This document shows, in pieces, positions 41,302 through 49,130 of a stretch of DNA of 64,000 nucleotides (positions are counted from its first letter, which is position 1; every line of letters begins with the position of its first letter). The stretch comes from a virus: IMG/VR virus record IMGVR_UViG_3300042691_052885, positions 1 to 64,000 of that record, one strand, 5' to 3'. The notes under the pieces were generated by a model. That model worked only from the letters and a program-made list of their open reading frames with translations, was not told the DNA's origin and ran no database searches. A program made the translations under genes and the position numbers.

Positions 41302-41783
41302 TATGTAAGTGTGGTGAAACCGTGCATCCCGTAAGAATTGGTATGGGCTACCGTACATGCGTTGACTGCTCTACCGAAAAGAAATGGGGAGTGGTCTCGG
41401 TGGTTTACCATAAAACGGGGAATACTGTAGAAGTGGTAAAAGATCCTGAGGTTGCTGCTCGCGTAAATGCAATGAGTATGCGTACGGGATTTGGAGTACT
41501 GAAAGGTATGACTGGCAATTACGCCAAACTGAACAGCGGTCCAGCAAAACCGGTGGAAACCTTGCCTGAAAAGCCAATAACTGACCGTGTACTTTCCAGA
41601 AAGCCGATTGAGACTGACTGGGTTCGCGTAGGCGAAGAGGCAACTGAAATTGCGGAATCCTACGGTATAGAAGCAGCGGAACACCATTTGCAAAAAGCCC
41701 GAGATGAAAAGCGGATATATCGCTTAGATCATGAAAGATTATTAGAAATCATAAAACACATCAACAATGAAAGAACAATTTAG
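41298..41783 (+). CDS. Zinc-finger-like hypothetical protein, 161 aa
   Basis: N-terminal CKCGETVHPVRIGMGYRTCVDC (about 3-24) is a four-Cys ribbon similar to the DksA/TraR type finger. The middle is flexible, and the C-terminal helix (EEATEIAESYGIEAAEHHLQKA) is charged. It may bind nucleic acid or RNA polymerase; no family is certain. Confidence 0.6.
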   Translation: MICKCGETVHPVRIGMGYRTCVDCSTEKKWGVVSVVYHKTGNTVEVVKDPEVAARVNAMSMRTGFGVLKGMTGNYAKLNSGPAKPVETLPEKPITDRVLSRKPIETDWVRVGEEATEIAESYGIEAAEHHLQKARDEKRIYRLDHERLLEIIKHINNERTI

Positions 41784-42324
41784 TATTGGTGGAAAAACCA
41801 TACAAGTAACCGATGATACAACTCGATCATTTGAAGGCGATATTGTTATCACGGATCCATGCTATTTTATTAGCGATTCCATTTGGCAAAAACTTTGCGA
41901 AATTTGGTTTAACGAAGATGGCACGGCTTCTCCGTATGCAGAGGCTGGCACAATTTACATTGATGGCAAACCTATTCTCTACTCTTCAACTGCGCATGGC
42001 GATGGCGCTTATCGAGTAACCGGCGTTCCGCGAGTAAAGCATCCGGAATTTGGTGTTGACTCGGGTACTATGGCGATAGTTTCGCTTGAAGATTTTGAGG
42101 CTCTTACCAATGATAAAATTCAACCAGGGTTGCACGCACTTGTCCTTGATTTTGATGGTAATGTTTGCGCCGATGAAGAAGGAAATTTTGTTGGCGACCT
42201 GGAAGTAAATACTTCTGCGTGGGGAGAAGATGAAGATACCTATGATGACAATGAGGATGACACCTGGGAAGAAGACAATAAGTCATGGAATTCTTATGGT
42301 GATGACGAGGATGATGATTATTAA
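41767..42324 (+). CDS. Hypothetical protein with ITDPCY motif and acidic tail
   Basis: 185 aa. FEGDIVITDPCYFISD (about 22-37) is a motif seen in small phage and bacterial proteins of unknown function, followed by Gly/Asp-rich strands (DGAYRVTG, GTMAIVSLEDFE). The last 45 residues are almost all acidic (about half Asp/Glu), as in DNA mimics or solubility tails. It overlaps the previous gene by 17 nt. No function is assigned. Confidence 0.65.
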   Translation: MKEQFSIGGKTIQVTDDTTRSFEGDIVITDPCYFISDSIWQKLCEIWFNEDGTASPYAEAGTIYIDGKPILYSSTAHGDGAYRVTGVPRVKHPEFGVDSGTMAIVSLEDFEALTNDKIQPGLHALVLDFDGNVCADEEGNFVGDLEVNTSAWGEDEDTYDDNEDDTWEEDNKSWNSYGDDEDDDY

Positions 42325-42334
42325 ATTTCAAATT

Positions 42335-42401
42335 GTTAATAACTTTAGACCCAAAGATTTTTTTCTCTGGGTTTTTTGTATTATTTTTATCCTATCAAAT
42401 T
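42335..42401 (+). promoter_or_regulatory. Terminator-promoter module
   Basis: GTTAATAACTTT (42335-42346), 32 nt with CCCAAAGA/TCTCTGGG (one imperfect pair) and T run, TATTATTTTTAT (42379-42390), CCTATCAAATT, 10 nt before the ATG at 42411. Confidence 0.78.
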
Positions 42402-42410
42402 AATACTGAT

Positions 42411-42644
42411 ATGGAAAACAACATTGAATATCTTGAGGTTACAGAAGGAAACCTCCGAGCGGTAAAATGCACCGATGATTTTGGCGGCCCTAATATGTGG
42501 AGGCTTTACGTTAAAAGAACCGACGGCTTTTTTGACAGCGTACAATGGATGTATGTTGGAAACGTTCAAAAATTTTTCTCCAAAAAATTGCCGGTATATG
42601 AGGAGGCTCAATCAGAAAAGAAATATAAATTAATCAAAAAATAA
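42411..42644 (+). CDS. Hypothetical protein, 77 aa
   Basis: Small beta-rich protein (IEYLEVTEGNLRAVKC, NMWRLYVKRTDGFFDSVQW). ATG at 42411 directly after the promoter module. No family is recognised. Confidence 0.65.
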   Translation: MENNIEYLEVTEGNLRAVKCTDDFGGPNMWRLYVKRTDGFFDSVQWMYVGNVQKFFSKKLPVYEEAQSEKKYKLIKK

Positions 42645-42648
42645 GAGT

Positions 42649-42984
42649 ATGAAGTTTACACACAAAGATCTAACAATAGATCGAACACACCCAGATTTAG
42701 TAATTCTTTGCAGGTTCACAGGAACTAAACCTGATGATTTGCGAGGAACGTCATCCTCAGTTCCAGGCGGAAGCATTTCCGGAAACTACCTAAAGGACCA
42801 TTCGGTTAGAACCTGGACTAACATGGATATTGAAAAGCTTAAGCAACAAATTCGCGATGCTAACCGTTTAACGGAAGAATATGAATTTGAATATGTTGGC
42901 GTTTCTGACTACGAAGTTGAATGGGATAATGACCGAATATGGCCTGCAGATTTCCGTTTCGTATCCCGTAAAAAGAAAGCTTAA
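42649..42984 (+). CDS. Hypothetical protein, 111 aa
   Basis: Soluble mixed protein (VILCRFTGTKPDDLRG, MDIEKLKQQIRDANRL). No family is recognised. It is followed by a 74-nt gap with no clear terminator or promoter; a GTTAACACT sequence at 42988 is a poor remnant of the module. Confidence 0.6.
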   Translation: MKFTHKDLTIDRTHPDLVILCRFTGTKPDDLRGTSSSVPGGSISGNYLKDHSVRTWTNMDIEKLKQQIRDANRLTEEYEFEYVGVSDYEVEWDNDRIWPADFRFVSRKKKA

Positions 42985-43058
42985 TCTGTTAACACTGGGA
43001 TCACTGGATCAAAACTCTTAATACTTAAAAGCATATAAAATAGTAAACCATATACAAA

Positions 43059-43367
43059 ATGTCAGATATCACTAAAGATCACTCTATGACCTACCATTTA
43101 TTCGGCGAGGCATACCAGGTAACTCTACAAAAAAGTACCTACAAAAATGGCGGAACTGCCATACAATTATTTGATGCGGTGGACGGATTTCCGTTTGCAA
43201 CCGCAACTACCTGGATGCCTGACTTGGCGGAAAATGAAGTAGCAATAAAAAACTATTCTGAAAATGTAGGTATGCTCAACTTTCTTATGGAAAACGGAAT
43301 TGTAGAAGCGCCTCACCGTGAAATTGAATCTGGATTTACAATTGTACCTGTATGCAAACTGAAGTAA
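43059..43367 (+). CDS. Hypothetical protein, 102 aa (possibly DUF4313-like)
   Basis: Beta-alpha protein. NGGTAIQLFDAVDGFPFATATTW followed by VAIKNYSENVGMLNFLMENGIVE resembles small mobile-element proteins I associate with DUF4313, not verified. The UV endonuclease ATG overlaps its last 16 nt. Confidence 0.6.
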   Translation: MSDITKDHSMTYHLFGEAYQVTLQKSTYKNGGTAIQLFDAVDGFPFATATTWMPDLAENEVAIKNYSENVGMLNFLMENGIVEAPHREIESGFTIVPVCKLK

Positions 43368-44317
43368 TTCCTTACCATAACCGCGTTGGCTATGCCTGTA
43401 TCAATATGACGCTAGCCCAAGAAGGAATTATGACAAATCGTGATGCAATCAAAAGAACATTTGAAATTAAAGGTCTTTCGCATATCAGTAAGCTGGCGCT
43501 TGCAAATGTAACTGACTTGGAAAAAATTGTTCACTGGAATGAACAAAATGGTTTTAAGTTTTACCGTGTATCATCGGGCCTATTTCCTTGGATGACGGAA
43601 TACAATTTTGAGGATTTGCCTGACTGGGAAGAAATCAAAGTGGTGCTGCGCAGAATTGGTAAGGCGGTTACCCGCGCTGGTGGCACAGGTCAAAGGTTGG
43701 AATTTCACCCAAGCCATTTTACTATTCTCGCTTCGCCTAATCCCAAGACTGTTGAAAAATCCATTAAAGATCTGGAACAGCACAGCCGCATCTTTGATGA
43801 AATGGGTTTGGAGCCATCTCATTGGAATCCTCTAAATATCCATGTAGGTGGAGCGTACGGAAATAAGGAAGAAGCAGCGCATCGTTGGTGTACAAACTTT
43901 TTGCGTCTGTCGGAAAATTGCCGTAAACGTGTGGTGGTGGAAAATGATGACAAGGCCAATATGTATTCCGTGGTGGATCTTCATAATATGATCTACCAAA
44001 AAGTAGGTGTTCCAATTACCTTTGACATCTTTCATCATACTTTTTGTACTGGCGACTTGTCCTCACAGGAGGCTGCGGATCTTGCGGCAAGTACCTGGAA
44101 AGACGCTCCGATGGTAATTCACTGGTCTTCTTCAAAAAGAAATTATGAAACGCCTGACGCCAAAACGGTAGCACACGCGGATTACATATATGACGAATTT
44201 AATGACTGGGAAACTGGTGGTTGGTTTATGTGTGAGTCGAAAGCCAAAGAACTTAGTGTTTTGGAATACTGGGAAAAGGGCCCACGTCCACAGTTGTTAA
44301 CAGAGAAAAAACTATAA
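43352..44317 (+). CDS. uvdE: UV damage endonuclease (UvdE)
   Basis: 321-aa TIM-barrel UV endonuclease that nicks 5' of pyrimidine dimers in an alternative excision pathway. Conserved blocks: RVGYACINMTL (about 11-21), LALANVTDLEKIVHWNEQNGFKFYRVSSGLFPW (about 47-79), LEFHPSHFTIL (about 114-124), WNPLNIHVGGAYGNKEEAAHRW (about 157-178), RVVVENDDK (about 193-201), and FDIFHHTF (about 225-232). The metal-binding His, Glu and Asp residues are present. The start ATG overlaps the upstream gene. T4 uses DenV instead, so this is a non-T4 repair solution. Confidence 0.92.
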   Translation: MQTEVIPYHNRVGYACINMTLAQEGIMTNRDAIKRTFEIKGLSHISKLALANVTDLEKIVHWNEQNGFKFYRVSSGLFPWMTEYNFEDLPDWEEIKVVLRRIGKAVTRAGGTGQRLEFHPSHFTILASPNPKTVEKSIKDLEQHSRIFDEMGLEPSHWNPLNIHVGGAYGNKEEAAHRWCTNFLRLSENCRKRVVVENDDKANMYSVVDLHNMIYQKVGVPITFDIFHHTFCTGDLSSQEAADLAASTWKDAPMVIHWSSSKRNYETPDAKTVAHADYIYDEFNDWETGGWFMCESKAKELSVLEYWEKGPRPQLLTEKKL

Positions 44318-44339
44318 ACATCAATTGTATAAAAGAATT

Positions 44340-45680
44340 ATGAAACCAAAATATACGCCCGACACCATAAAGGCAATGATTAAAAATCCAAATCATGGTA
44401 CGCCGGAAGCTGCCGAGTATTCCGAGGGCTTTTCTTTGAGAGAATACGGAAGACCCCGTTCTTTTGACTATGTTAATCAGGTTCAACTGTATTCCAATGA
44501 ATTCCCGGAAATACAAAAAGATCCGGATGTTCTTAAAATTCCTATGTACGCTCACACGGTAAAGTACAATGTGGCGTATAATTATTTGAAAGAGGACGGC
44601 TGGGATGTTTGTTGGCTACGCAGTACATACACGGTACGCGAAATGGAAAAGCCAAACATGGTTTATATGACCAATCCCAAGTACCGTGGTTACTTATTGG
44701 AATTTGATTTGTCAGGGTATTCCATAGGAGCGGTAAAGCGTAAAAAATTCCAGCAACGGGAGGAAAATGCAATTGCTCCAAATATGCTAAAGCCCGATAG
44801 CAGATACAATGTTATTGTGACTGATATTACCGCAATTGATGAAATGACCCTGTATACTCCAGGTAGAAATACGGAATACTGGAACGGGGAAATGGTTCAA
44901 GGGCTAATGGATTTTTTGAATGCAAATTGCGAAAAAAATGTTGACTATGAAGAGTCATCGGTTAACATTATTGTTGCAACCCGTGAAGGCTATAATGTCA
45001 AAAACTTTTCATTAGAAGCAGCTGCTCGAGAGTTTAACTTTCCAGATTTGCATTATGGAGAAGGCTTTCAAAGTTTTCATGAGAATCTTCTTACCCGCAT
45101 TAACGATGAAACCAAAGGCCTGGTACTTTTTCATGGAGATCCTGGAACTGGTAAAACCCAATACATCCGTCATTTGCTGCAAAAAATGAGTTCACTCAAT
45201 AAGGCAGTTCTCTATTCTCCACCCGCGGTTACCGCTTCACTGGCAGAACCTCAAATGATTAATTTCATTTCGGATTGGATCATGGAAGAAAACCGCGATT
45301 GCATACTGCTGATTGAGGATGCGGAACCGCTATTGGAATCACGTTCTGGTGGAGCCGATGGCCGAAGCAGTGGAATCTCAAATTTGCTGAATATCACCGA
45401 TGGAATCCTAAATGATATCTTGGGACTGATGGTAATTGCCACCTTTAATACAAGCATTGATAACATTGATTCGGCGCTGCTGCGTCCTGGACGTCTGATT
45501 GCTCGAAAGGAATTTAAGAAAATGCCTCGGGAGCGCGCATACGAATTGGCAAAAGAATTAGGTTTGGAATTCAGTACGGATAAACCTGAAGTTTCTATTG
45601 CGGAATTCTACAATGGTTCAAACGATTCACGAGTTCTTACTCACGAGCATAAGGAAACAAAAAAGAAAATGGGCTTCTAA
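44340..45680 (+). CDS. AAA+ ATPase of unknown role
   Basis: 446 aa. Residues 1-240 are an unassigned domain. Then comes an AAA+ module: Walker A GDPGTGKT (about 266-273), Walker B CILLIEDAEPLL (about 322-333), sensor 1 VIATFNTSIDNID (about 366-378), and an arginine-finger-like LRPGRLIARKEF. This arrangement resembles BCS1/FtsH-like single-ring ATPases without a protease domain. The ATG at 44340 is used; a TTG 15 nt earlier is possible. It may remodel a protein or replication complex; the substrate is unknown. Confidence 0.75.
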   Translation: MKPKYTPDTIKAMIKNPNHGTPEAAEYSEGFSLREYGRPRSFDYVNQVQLYSNEFPEIQKDPDVLKIPMYAHTVKYNVAYNYLKEDGWDVCWLRSTYTVREMEKPNMVYMTNPKYRGYLLEFDLSGYSIGAVKRKKFQQREENAIAPNMLKPDSRYNVIVTDITAIDEMTLYTPGRNTEYWNGEMVQGLMDFLNANCEKNVDYEESSVNIIVATREGYNVKNFSLEAAAREFNFPDLHYGEGFQSFHENLLTRINDETKGLVLFHGDPGTGKTQYIRHLLQKMSSLNKAVLYSPPAVTASLAEPQMINFISDWIMEENRDCILLIEDAEPLLESRSGGADGRSSGISNLLNITDGILNDILGLMVIATFNTSIDNIDSALLRPGRLIARKEFKKMPRERAYELAKELGLEFSTDKPEVSIAEFYNGSNDSRVLTHEHKETKKKMGF

Positions 45681-45693
45681 ATTAAACAACAAT

Positions 45694-46023
45694 ATGAAAA
45701 CAAAAAGATTATTCTTAGCAATCCGTAAAGCACGCAAAGCATTTACTAAATCTATTATTGATGATGTGGATGATTACCGTGTATTCAAGAAAAAGGCTCC
45801 GTATCACAGCAGATCTGCTTCGGTTGAAATGACAGAAAAAGATGAGCATCAGCTAACTCCAAAAGAAAAGATATTTGCATTGGAGCAGGCCATTCATAAA
45901 GTTCGTCTATGTGTTATGGATAACGAAGGCGAAAGCCGTGGCCGTCTCACTCGTGAGCAGTCATATATGCTTTGCGTATTCAAAAAGGAAATGGACGCTA
46001 TAAAAAGTGGAGAGGTTTATTGA
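45694..46023 (+). CDS. Hypothetical protein, 109 aa
   Basis: Basic N-terminus (MKTKRLFLAIRKARKAFTK), a helical C-terminal half (KEKIFALEQAIHKVRLCV). No family is recognised. The stop codon overlaps a GATATATAG motif. Confidence 0.6.
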   Translation: MKTKRLFLAIRKARKAFTKSIIDDVDDYRVFKKKAPYHSRSASVEMTEKDEHQLTPKEKIFALEQAIHKVRLCVMDNEGESRGRLTREQSYMLCVFKKEMDAIKSGEVY

Positions 46024-46030
46024 TATATAG
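46022..46030 (+). promoter_or_regulatory. Late-promoter-like motif GATATATAG
   Basis: Perfect 9-mer within the early accessory region, upstream of the small membrane protein at 46090. If functional, that gene would be expressed late, which suits a lysis or envelope role. Confidence 0.45.
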
Positions 46031-46089
46031 AATGCTTAACTATCGAATAGCAACTAGGCCTTCTAAAAAATATACCCCTATGGACAGTA

Positions 46090-46323
46090 GTGACAGTTCC
46101 ACACCACAAAAAAGCGAGCCTTCCCCGGCCATCAACTTTAGCGCTCATCATTGCAACGTTCTTCAATCCTCTTGGATTCGACGCACTTTTTGCTTTGGCG
46201 ATGAAATGGACTGGTTCTTTTCTAATAACGGACCTCATTTTTTATTGCGTATCAATCCTCTTTTTCTGTTTGTATTACATCTTATCGAAAAGAGAAAAGC
46301 ATAAACACAACAACATTCAATAA
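46090..46323 (+). CDS. Small membrane protein, GTG start, overlapping alternative frame
   Basis: 77 aa with two hydrophobic spans (about 17-38 and 43-65): TLALIIATFFNPLGFDALFALAM and DLIFYCVSILFFCLYYILS, then a Lys/His tail. This frame looks like a real membrane protein. A second frame (46032-46304, starting MLNYRIATRP) covers the same DNA but its C-terminal part looks random. The native N-terminus could come from that frame by a shift near 46110. A terminator follows at 46329. Confidence 0.5.
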   Translation: MTVPHHKKASLPRPSTLALIIATFFNPLGFDALFALAMKWTGSFLITDLIFYCVSILFFCLYYILSKREKHKHNNIQ

Positions 46324-46328
46324 GAAAG

Positions 46329-46351
46329 CCCAGAGTAATCTGGGTTTTTTT
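46329..46351 (+). terminator. Rho-independent terminator
   Basis: CCCAGA (46329-46334), loop GTAA, TCTGGG (46339-46344), seven T. It is followed 5 nt later by an AAAACTTT promoter. Confidence 0.8.
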
Positions 46352-46355
46352 ATGA

Positions 46356-46382
46356 AAAACTTTTTACATCAAAAGAATATAA
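46356..46382 (+). promoter_or_regulatory. Promoter, AAAACTTT-N12-AATATAA
   Basis: AAAACTTT (46356-46363), 12 nt, AATATAA (46376-46382), 5 nt before the ATG at 46388, the same distance as at 32173. Confidence 0.65.
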
Positions 46383-46387
46383 CTAAT

Positions 46388-46564
46388 ATGGATAAAAAAT
46401 TGGTAGAAACCGTAGCTCTTCTTGAAAAGAAACTAAAGTATTTAGAGGACAGAGTTAAGGCTTTGGAAAAAGCCAATTCCATGCATGCAAAACAGTTAAA
46501 AGAACATGGCGTTCAAATGGTGCATGCTCGCAAATCCGCAAAAAAGAAAACACCGTCCGTATGA
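46388..46564 (+). CDS. Coiled-coil hypothetical protein, 58 aa
   Basis: Residues 3-45 form a strong coiled coil (LVETVALLEKKLKYLEDRV); the tail is basic (HARKSAKKK). It starts right after the promoter and overlaps the next ATG (ATGA). No family is recognised. Confidence 0.65.
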   Translation: MDKKLVETVALLEKKLKYLEDRVKALEKANSMHAKQLKEHGVQMVHARKSAKKKTPSV

Positions 46565-46869
46565 AAATAATTAAGCATCGTAATCTGAATGATTGCAAAG
46601 TTTTAGTAGAATCAGAAAAAGGTGGAAAACACTATGCATTGGTCCAAACATCAATGAGGAAAGTTTGGAGTTGGAAAGCAGGCTGGCATTGGAAAGAAAC
46701 AACCAAAGACATATACTATATTTTGTGGGGGAACGAGCCCAACTACGAAACTATGGGGTACACGGGAGTATTTACTGAAAAAGGCAATGCTGTAAAGAGT
46801 CAGTCAAATGCAATTAGTCTGTTTACAAAAATGATGATTGCCGGTGAACACCTCCATTTTAAGATGTAA
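46561..46869 (+). CDS. Hypothetical protein, 102 aa
   Basis: Trp/Tyr-rich protein (VWSWKAGWHWKETTKDIYYILWG) with a closing helix (AISLFTKMMIAGEHL). No family is recognised. Coupled to both neighbours (ATGA upstream, shared base downstream). Confidence 0.6.
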   Translation: MKIIKHRNLNDCKVLVESEKGGKHYALVQTSMRKVWSWKAGWHWKETTKDIYYILWGNEPNYETMGYTGVFTEKGNAVKSQSNAISLFTKMMIAGEHLHFKM

Positions 46870-47081
46870 TGAGAAGGATTTTTCAAAACGGAGATAAGTA
46901 CTACGTAGTTATTAGAGAAATTCCGTTACATAACTTTATGCGAAAGGACGGTAGCATTGTTTCCGAGGCCTTTAACGGTTGGAAGGAGCATTTAGGTGCA
47001 GAACATGTTCTGAAAAACAGTACTCACTTTCTCTTTTGCCACACAGTAGATGATATTAATTACCAAGAAATACCAGAATAA
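46869..47081 (+). CDS. Hypothetical protein, 70 aa
   Basis: Small mixed protein (FQNGDKYYVVIREIPLHNFM). No family is recognised. It is part of a four-gene unit from 46388 to 47296. Confidence 0.6.
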   Translation: MRRIFQNGDKYYVVIREIPLHNFMRKDGSIVSEAFNGWKEHLGAEHVLKNSTHFLFCHTVDDINYQEIPE

Positions 47082-47083
47082 CT

Positions 47084-47296
47084 ATGAATGAACGCGTTAA
47101 AATTTTGTTGCCTCTTTTTGTTTTTGCAATATTGTTAGCACTTAAAATGTTTGGTGGTCCTACTTTTGAAAGCATGAGTTGGTGGACCGTAACCATGCCA
47201 TTATGGATCGGACCAGTTGTAATATGCATTGCACTTGTATGTGTGATTGCCTTTTCGATTGTAATGAGCTTTTTTGATGATGGTGTGGACCGTTAA
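47084..47296 (+). CDS. Small membrane protein (TM Fragile-X-F-like pattern)
   Basis: 70 aa with two transmembrane helices (about 7-23 and 37-62) and the connecting motif SWWTVTMPLWIGPVVI, which resembles small phage membrane proteins annotated as transmembrane Fragile-X-F family. The function of that family is unknown. Confidence 0.68.
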   Translation: MNERVKILLPLFVFAILLALKMFGGPTFESMSWWTVTMPLWIGPVVICIALVCVIAFSIVMSFFDDGVDR

Positions 47297-47300
47297 AATT

Positions 47301-47367
47301 GTTAATAACTAATTGCCCAAACATTTTTTTCTTTGGGTTTTTGGTATTATTTTTATCCTATCAAATT
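47301..47367 (+). promoter_or_regulatory. Terminator-promoter module
   Basis: GTTAATAACTAA (47301-47312), 32 nt with CCCAAA/TTTGGG stem and T run, TATTATTTTTAT (47345-47356), CCTATCAAATT. Confidence 0.78.
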
Positions 47368-47378
47368 AATAATTAAAT

Positions 47379-48251
47379 ATGCGTAACAAACAATCACTTT
47401 TTAATCGGGCATGCGAATTTGTCAATACCGTTCCCGTAGGTTCCGCCTTCACAAGTAAAGAATACATTGGTGCAATTGGCAACTATGAAAATTCAACACC
47501 TTGGAAACGCGGTAATGGAAACCGTCATTACAACTGTCATCAGTACAAAGGGTACCTAAAGAAAGCCGGGTTTATTAGTAAAATTGAACATGGCGTTTGG
47601 GGAGTAGACCGACACATTCCAAATTGGTTTGATTTTGGCCACCTATCGGTATTGTTAGGTTACGGCCCTCCCGTATACAAAGGTATGAACTACACGGATA
47701 TCATTGCTCAGCTTGATCATGATGCTCACCATCCAAACGGAGTTAAACCACGAAAAAAATTGGCTAAGTTATACTCAACTAACCGTGAAACCTACGAATT
47801 CTTTATCCGCCGTGTAAAGGATATGGAAATCAATCTTTTCAAAACCAAGAATGAATTGGCTGCATTTATTGAAGAAATCAAATGGCCTGGTATTGCAAGC
47901 GATGGCTCAAAGCCAACATACGCGGTTAAAGGAAACTACCAACCAATTATCGATCACTTATTGGCTGACGGTTGGATTACTCAATTCTTTGACGGCTACC
48001 GATATTCATACACCGTAAATTATGATAAGCCGTATTCTGCAATGGTTAATAAAAGCAGCGAGTCAAAACCCGCTGGCCGTAAACAGGTTCGCGCCGCAGT
48101 GGTATCAGCAATCAGAACGGTGCCGCCTAACAAAACTAATTCTATTGATACTTCAAAAATGTTAAACCGTCTTGAAGCAATGGAACGGGTTGCAATAGCA
48201 ATGGCTGAACAATTAGGTGAACTTATTCAAATCGTAAAAACACAATCATAA
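47379..48251 (+). CDS. Hypothetical protein, 290 aa, possible DNA-binding
   Basis: Two segments look like winged-helix units: YKGYLKKAGFISKIEHGVWGVDRHIP (about 52-77) and NYQPIIDHLLADGWITQFFDGYRYSYTV (about 186-213). The C-terminal 50 residues are coiled coil (MLNRLEAMERVAIAMAEQLGE), suggesting an oligomer. No family is recognised; a DNA-binding regulator is an inference. Confidence 0.65.
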   Translation: MRNKQSLFNRACEFVNTVPVGSAFTSKEYIGAIGNYENSTPWKRGNGNRHYNCHQYKGYLKKAGFISKIEHGVWGVDRHIPNWFDFGHLSVLLGYGPPVYKGMNYTDIIAQLDHDAHHPNGVKPRKKLAKLYSTNRETYEFFIRRVKDMEINLFKTKNELAAFIEEIKWPGIASDGSKPTYAVKGNYQPIIDHLLADGWITQFFDGYRYSYTVNYDKPYSAMVNKSSESKPAGRKQVRAAVVSAIRTVPPNKTNSIDTSKMLNRLEAMERVAIAMAEQLGELIQIVKTQS

Positions 48252-48263
48252 AAATTAATTACT

Positions 48264-48644
48264 ATGGGATTAGACATGTATGCTTACCGTACATCGGTAA
48301 AACTTAGCAAATCGGTAGATTTCGCTAATGAAATTGAATGGGGAACCGCGACTGAATTCGCATATTGGAGAAAGCATCCAAACCTACACGGATGGATGGA
48401 AAACCTCTATTACAAAAAAGGCGGAGAGTCCGAATTTAATTGCGTTCCGGTAGAACTTGTTGCAGAAGATTTGGATCGTCTTGAGAAAGACATTAAAGCA
48501 GGAAATCTTCCACACACTGGTGGATTTTTCTTTGGTAATTCTGACGGCAGCAATGAAGAAACAAAAAAAGATTTGGAATTTGTAAACACGGCTCGTCAAG
48601 CAATCCTCGAAGGCGACCGTGTTTTTTACGATAGCTGGTGGTGA
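48264..48644 (+). CDS. Conserved phage protein, MGLDMY family
   Basis: 126 aa starting MGLDMYAYRT, then FAYWRKHPNLHGWMENLYY, VPVELVAEDLDRLEKDI, and a Gly-rich GGFFFGNSDG. This small family is common in phages and is often mislabelled as phosphoglycerate kinase; it has no kinase features. The function is unknown. Confidence 0.7.
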   Translation: MGLDMYAYRTSVKLSKSVDFANEIEWGTATEFAYWRKHPNLHGWMENLYYKKGGESEFNCVPVELVAEDLDRLEKDIKAGNLPHTGGFFFGNSDGSNEETKKDLEFVNTARQAILEGDRVFYDSWW

Positions 48645-48648
48645 AAAT

Positions 48649-49068
48649 ATGAAAATTAAAGACGGGAATAAAATTCCTGACCTGGTGGTATGGACGGAAG
48701 CTGACGGATTTGACGCCCGCTTAAAAAAGTACCCTACAAATCTAGGTGCGCCGGCTTTCGAGGCTCCTAATATGCAGCTTGCCAAAGCCGGCGCCGCTCA
48801 AAAAATGCTATCGGTATTTGAGCGGGAACGCCTTGAAATTATTGAAAAGATGAAGGACCTTTATGAAGAGTATGAAACTTCAATGATGGTATGGAACTCA
48901 AAAATTTCCTTTGAACCAATTGTTGGCCATACATATCATTTATACGAGTTCTCTTCCGGTAAAACTCTTTCATTGATTTCACCAAGCGAGTGGAAAAAAC
49001 AGGATTGCTATATTGGCAGTTATACATTGACATCCGAAAACAAATGGAAAATTGTTAATAACTTTTAA
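48649..49068 (+). CDS. DUF2452-like protein
   Basis: 139 aa. The pattern PDLVVWTEADGFDARLKKYPTNLGAPAFEAP, a middle helix, and ISFEPIVGHTYHLYEFSSGKTLSLISPSEW near the end resembles DUF2452 proteins of Bacteroidota. This again points to the host group. ATG at 48649. The last residues and the stop are encoded by the GTTAATAAC element of the following promoter module. Confidence 0.7.
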   Translation: MKIKDGNKIPDLVVWTEADGFDARLKKYPTNLGAPAFEAPNMQLAKAGAAQKMLSVFERERLEIIEKMKDLYEEYETSMMVWNSKISFEPIVGHTYHLYEFSSGKTLSLISPSEWKKQDCYIGSYTLTSENKWKIVNNF

Positions 49069-49120
49069 CCCAAACATTTTTTTCTTTGGGTTTTTGGTAT
49101 TATTTTTATCCTATCAAATT
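49054..49120 (+). promoter_or_regulatory. Terminator-promoter module overlapping the gene end
   Basis: GTTAATAACTTT (49054-49065) encodes the C-terminal VNNF of the previous protein; 32 nt with CCCAAA/TTTGGG stem; TATTATTTTTAT (49098-49109); CCTATCAAATT. Confidence 0.78.
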
Positions 49121-49130
49121 TATTAAAAAT

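Noticed and set aside
41076-41693. 205-codon open frame on the - strand
   Set aside because: Covers three coupled + strand genes with normal start/stop overlaps; its Phe/Ser/Cys-rich translation has no domain pattern.
48264-48644. Phosphoglycerate kinase label often given to MGLDMY proteins
   Set aside because: At 126 aa it has none of the kinase's motifs; the name is an annotation artefact.
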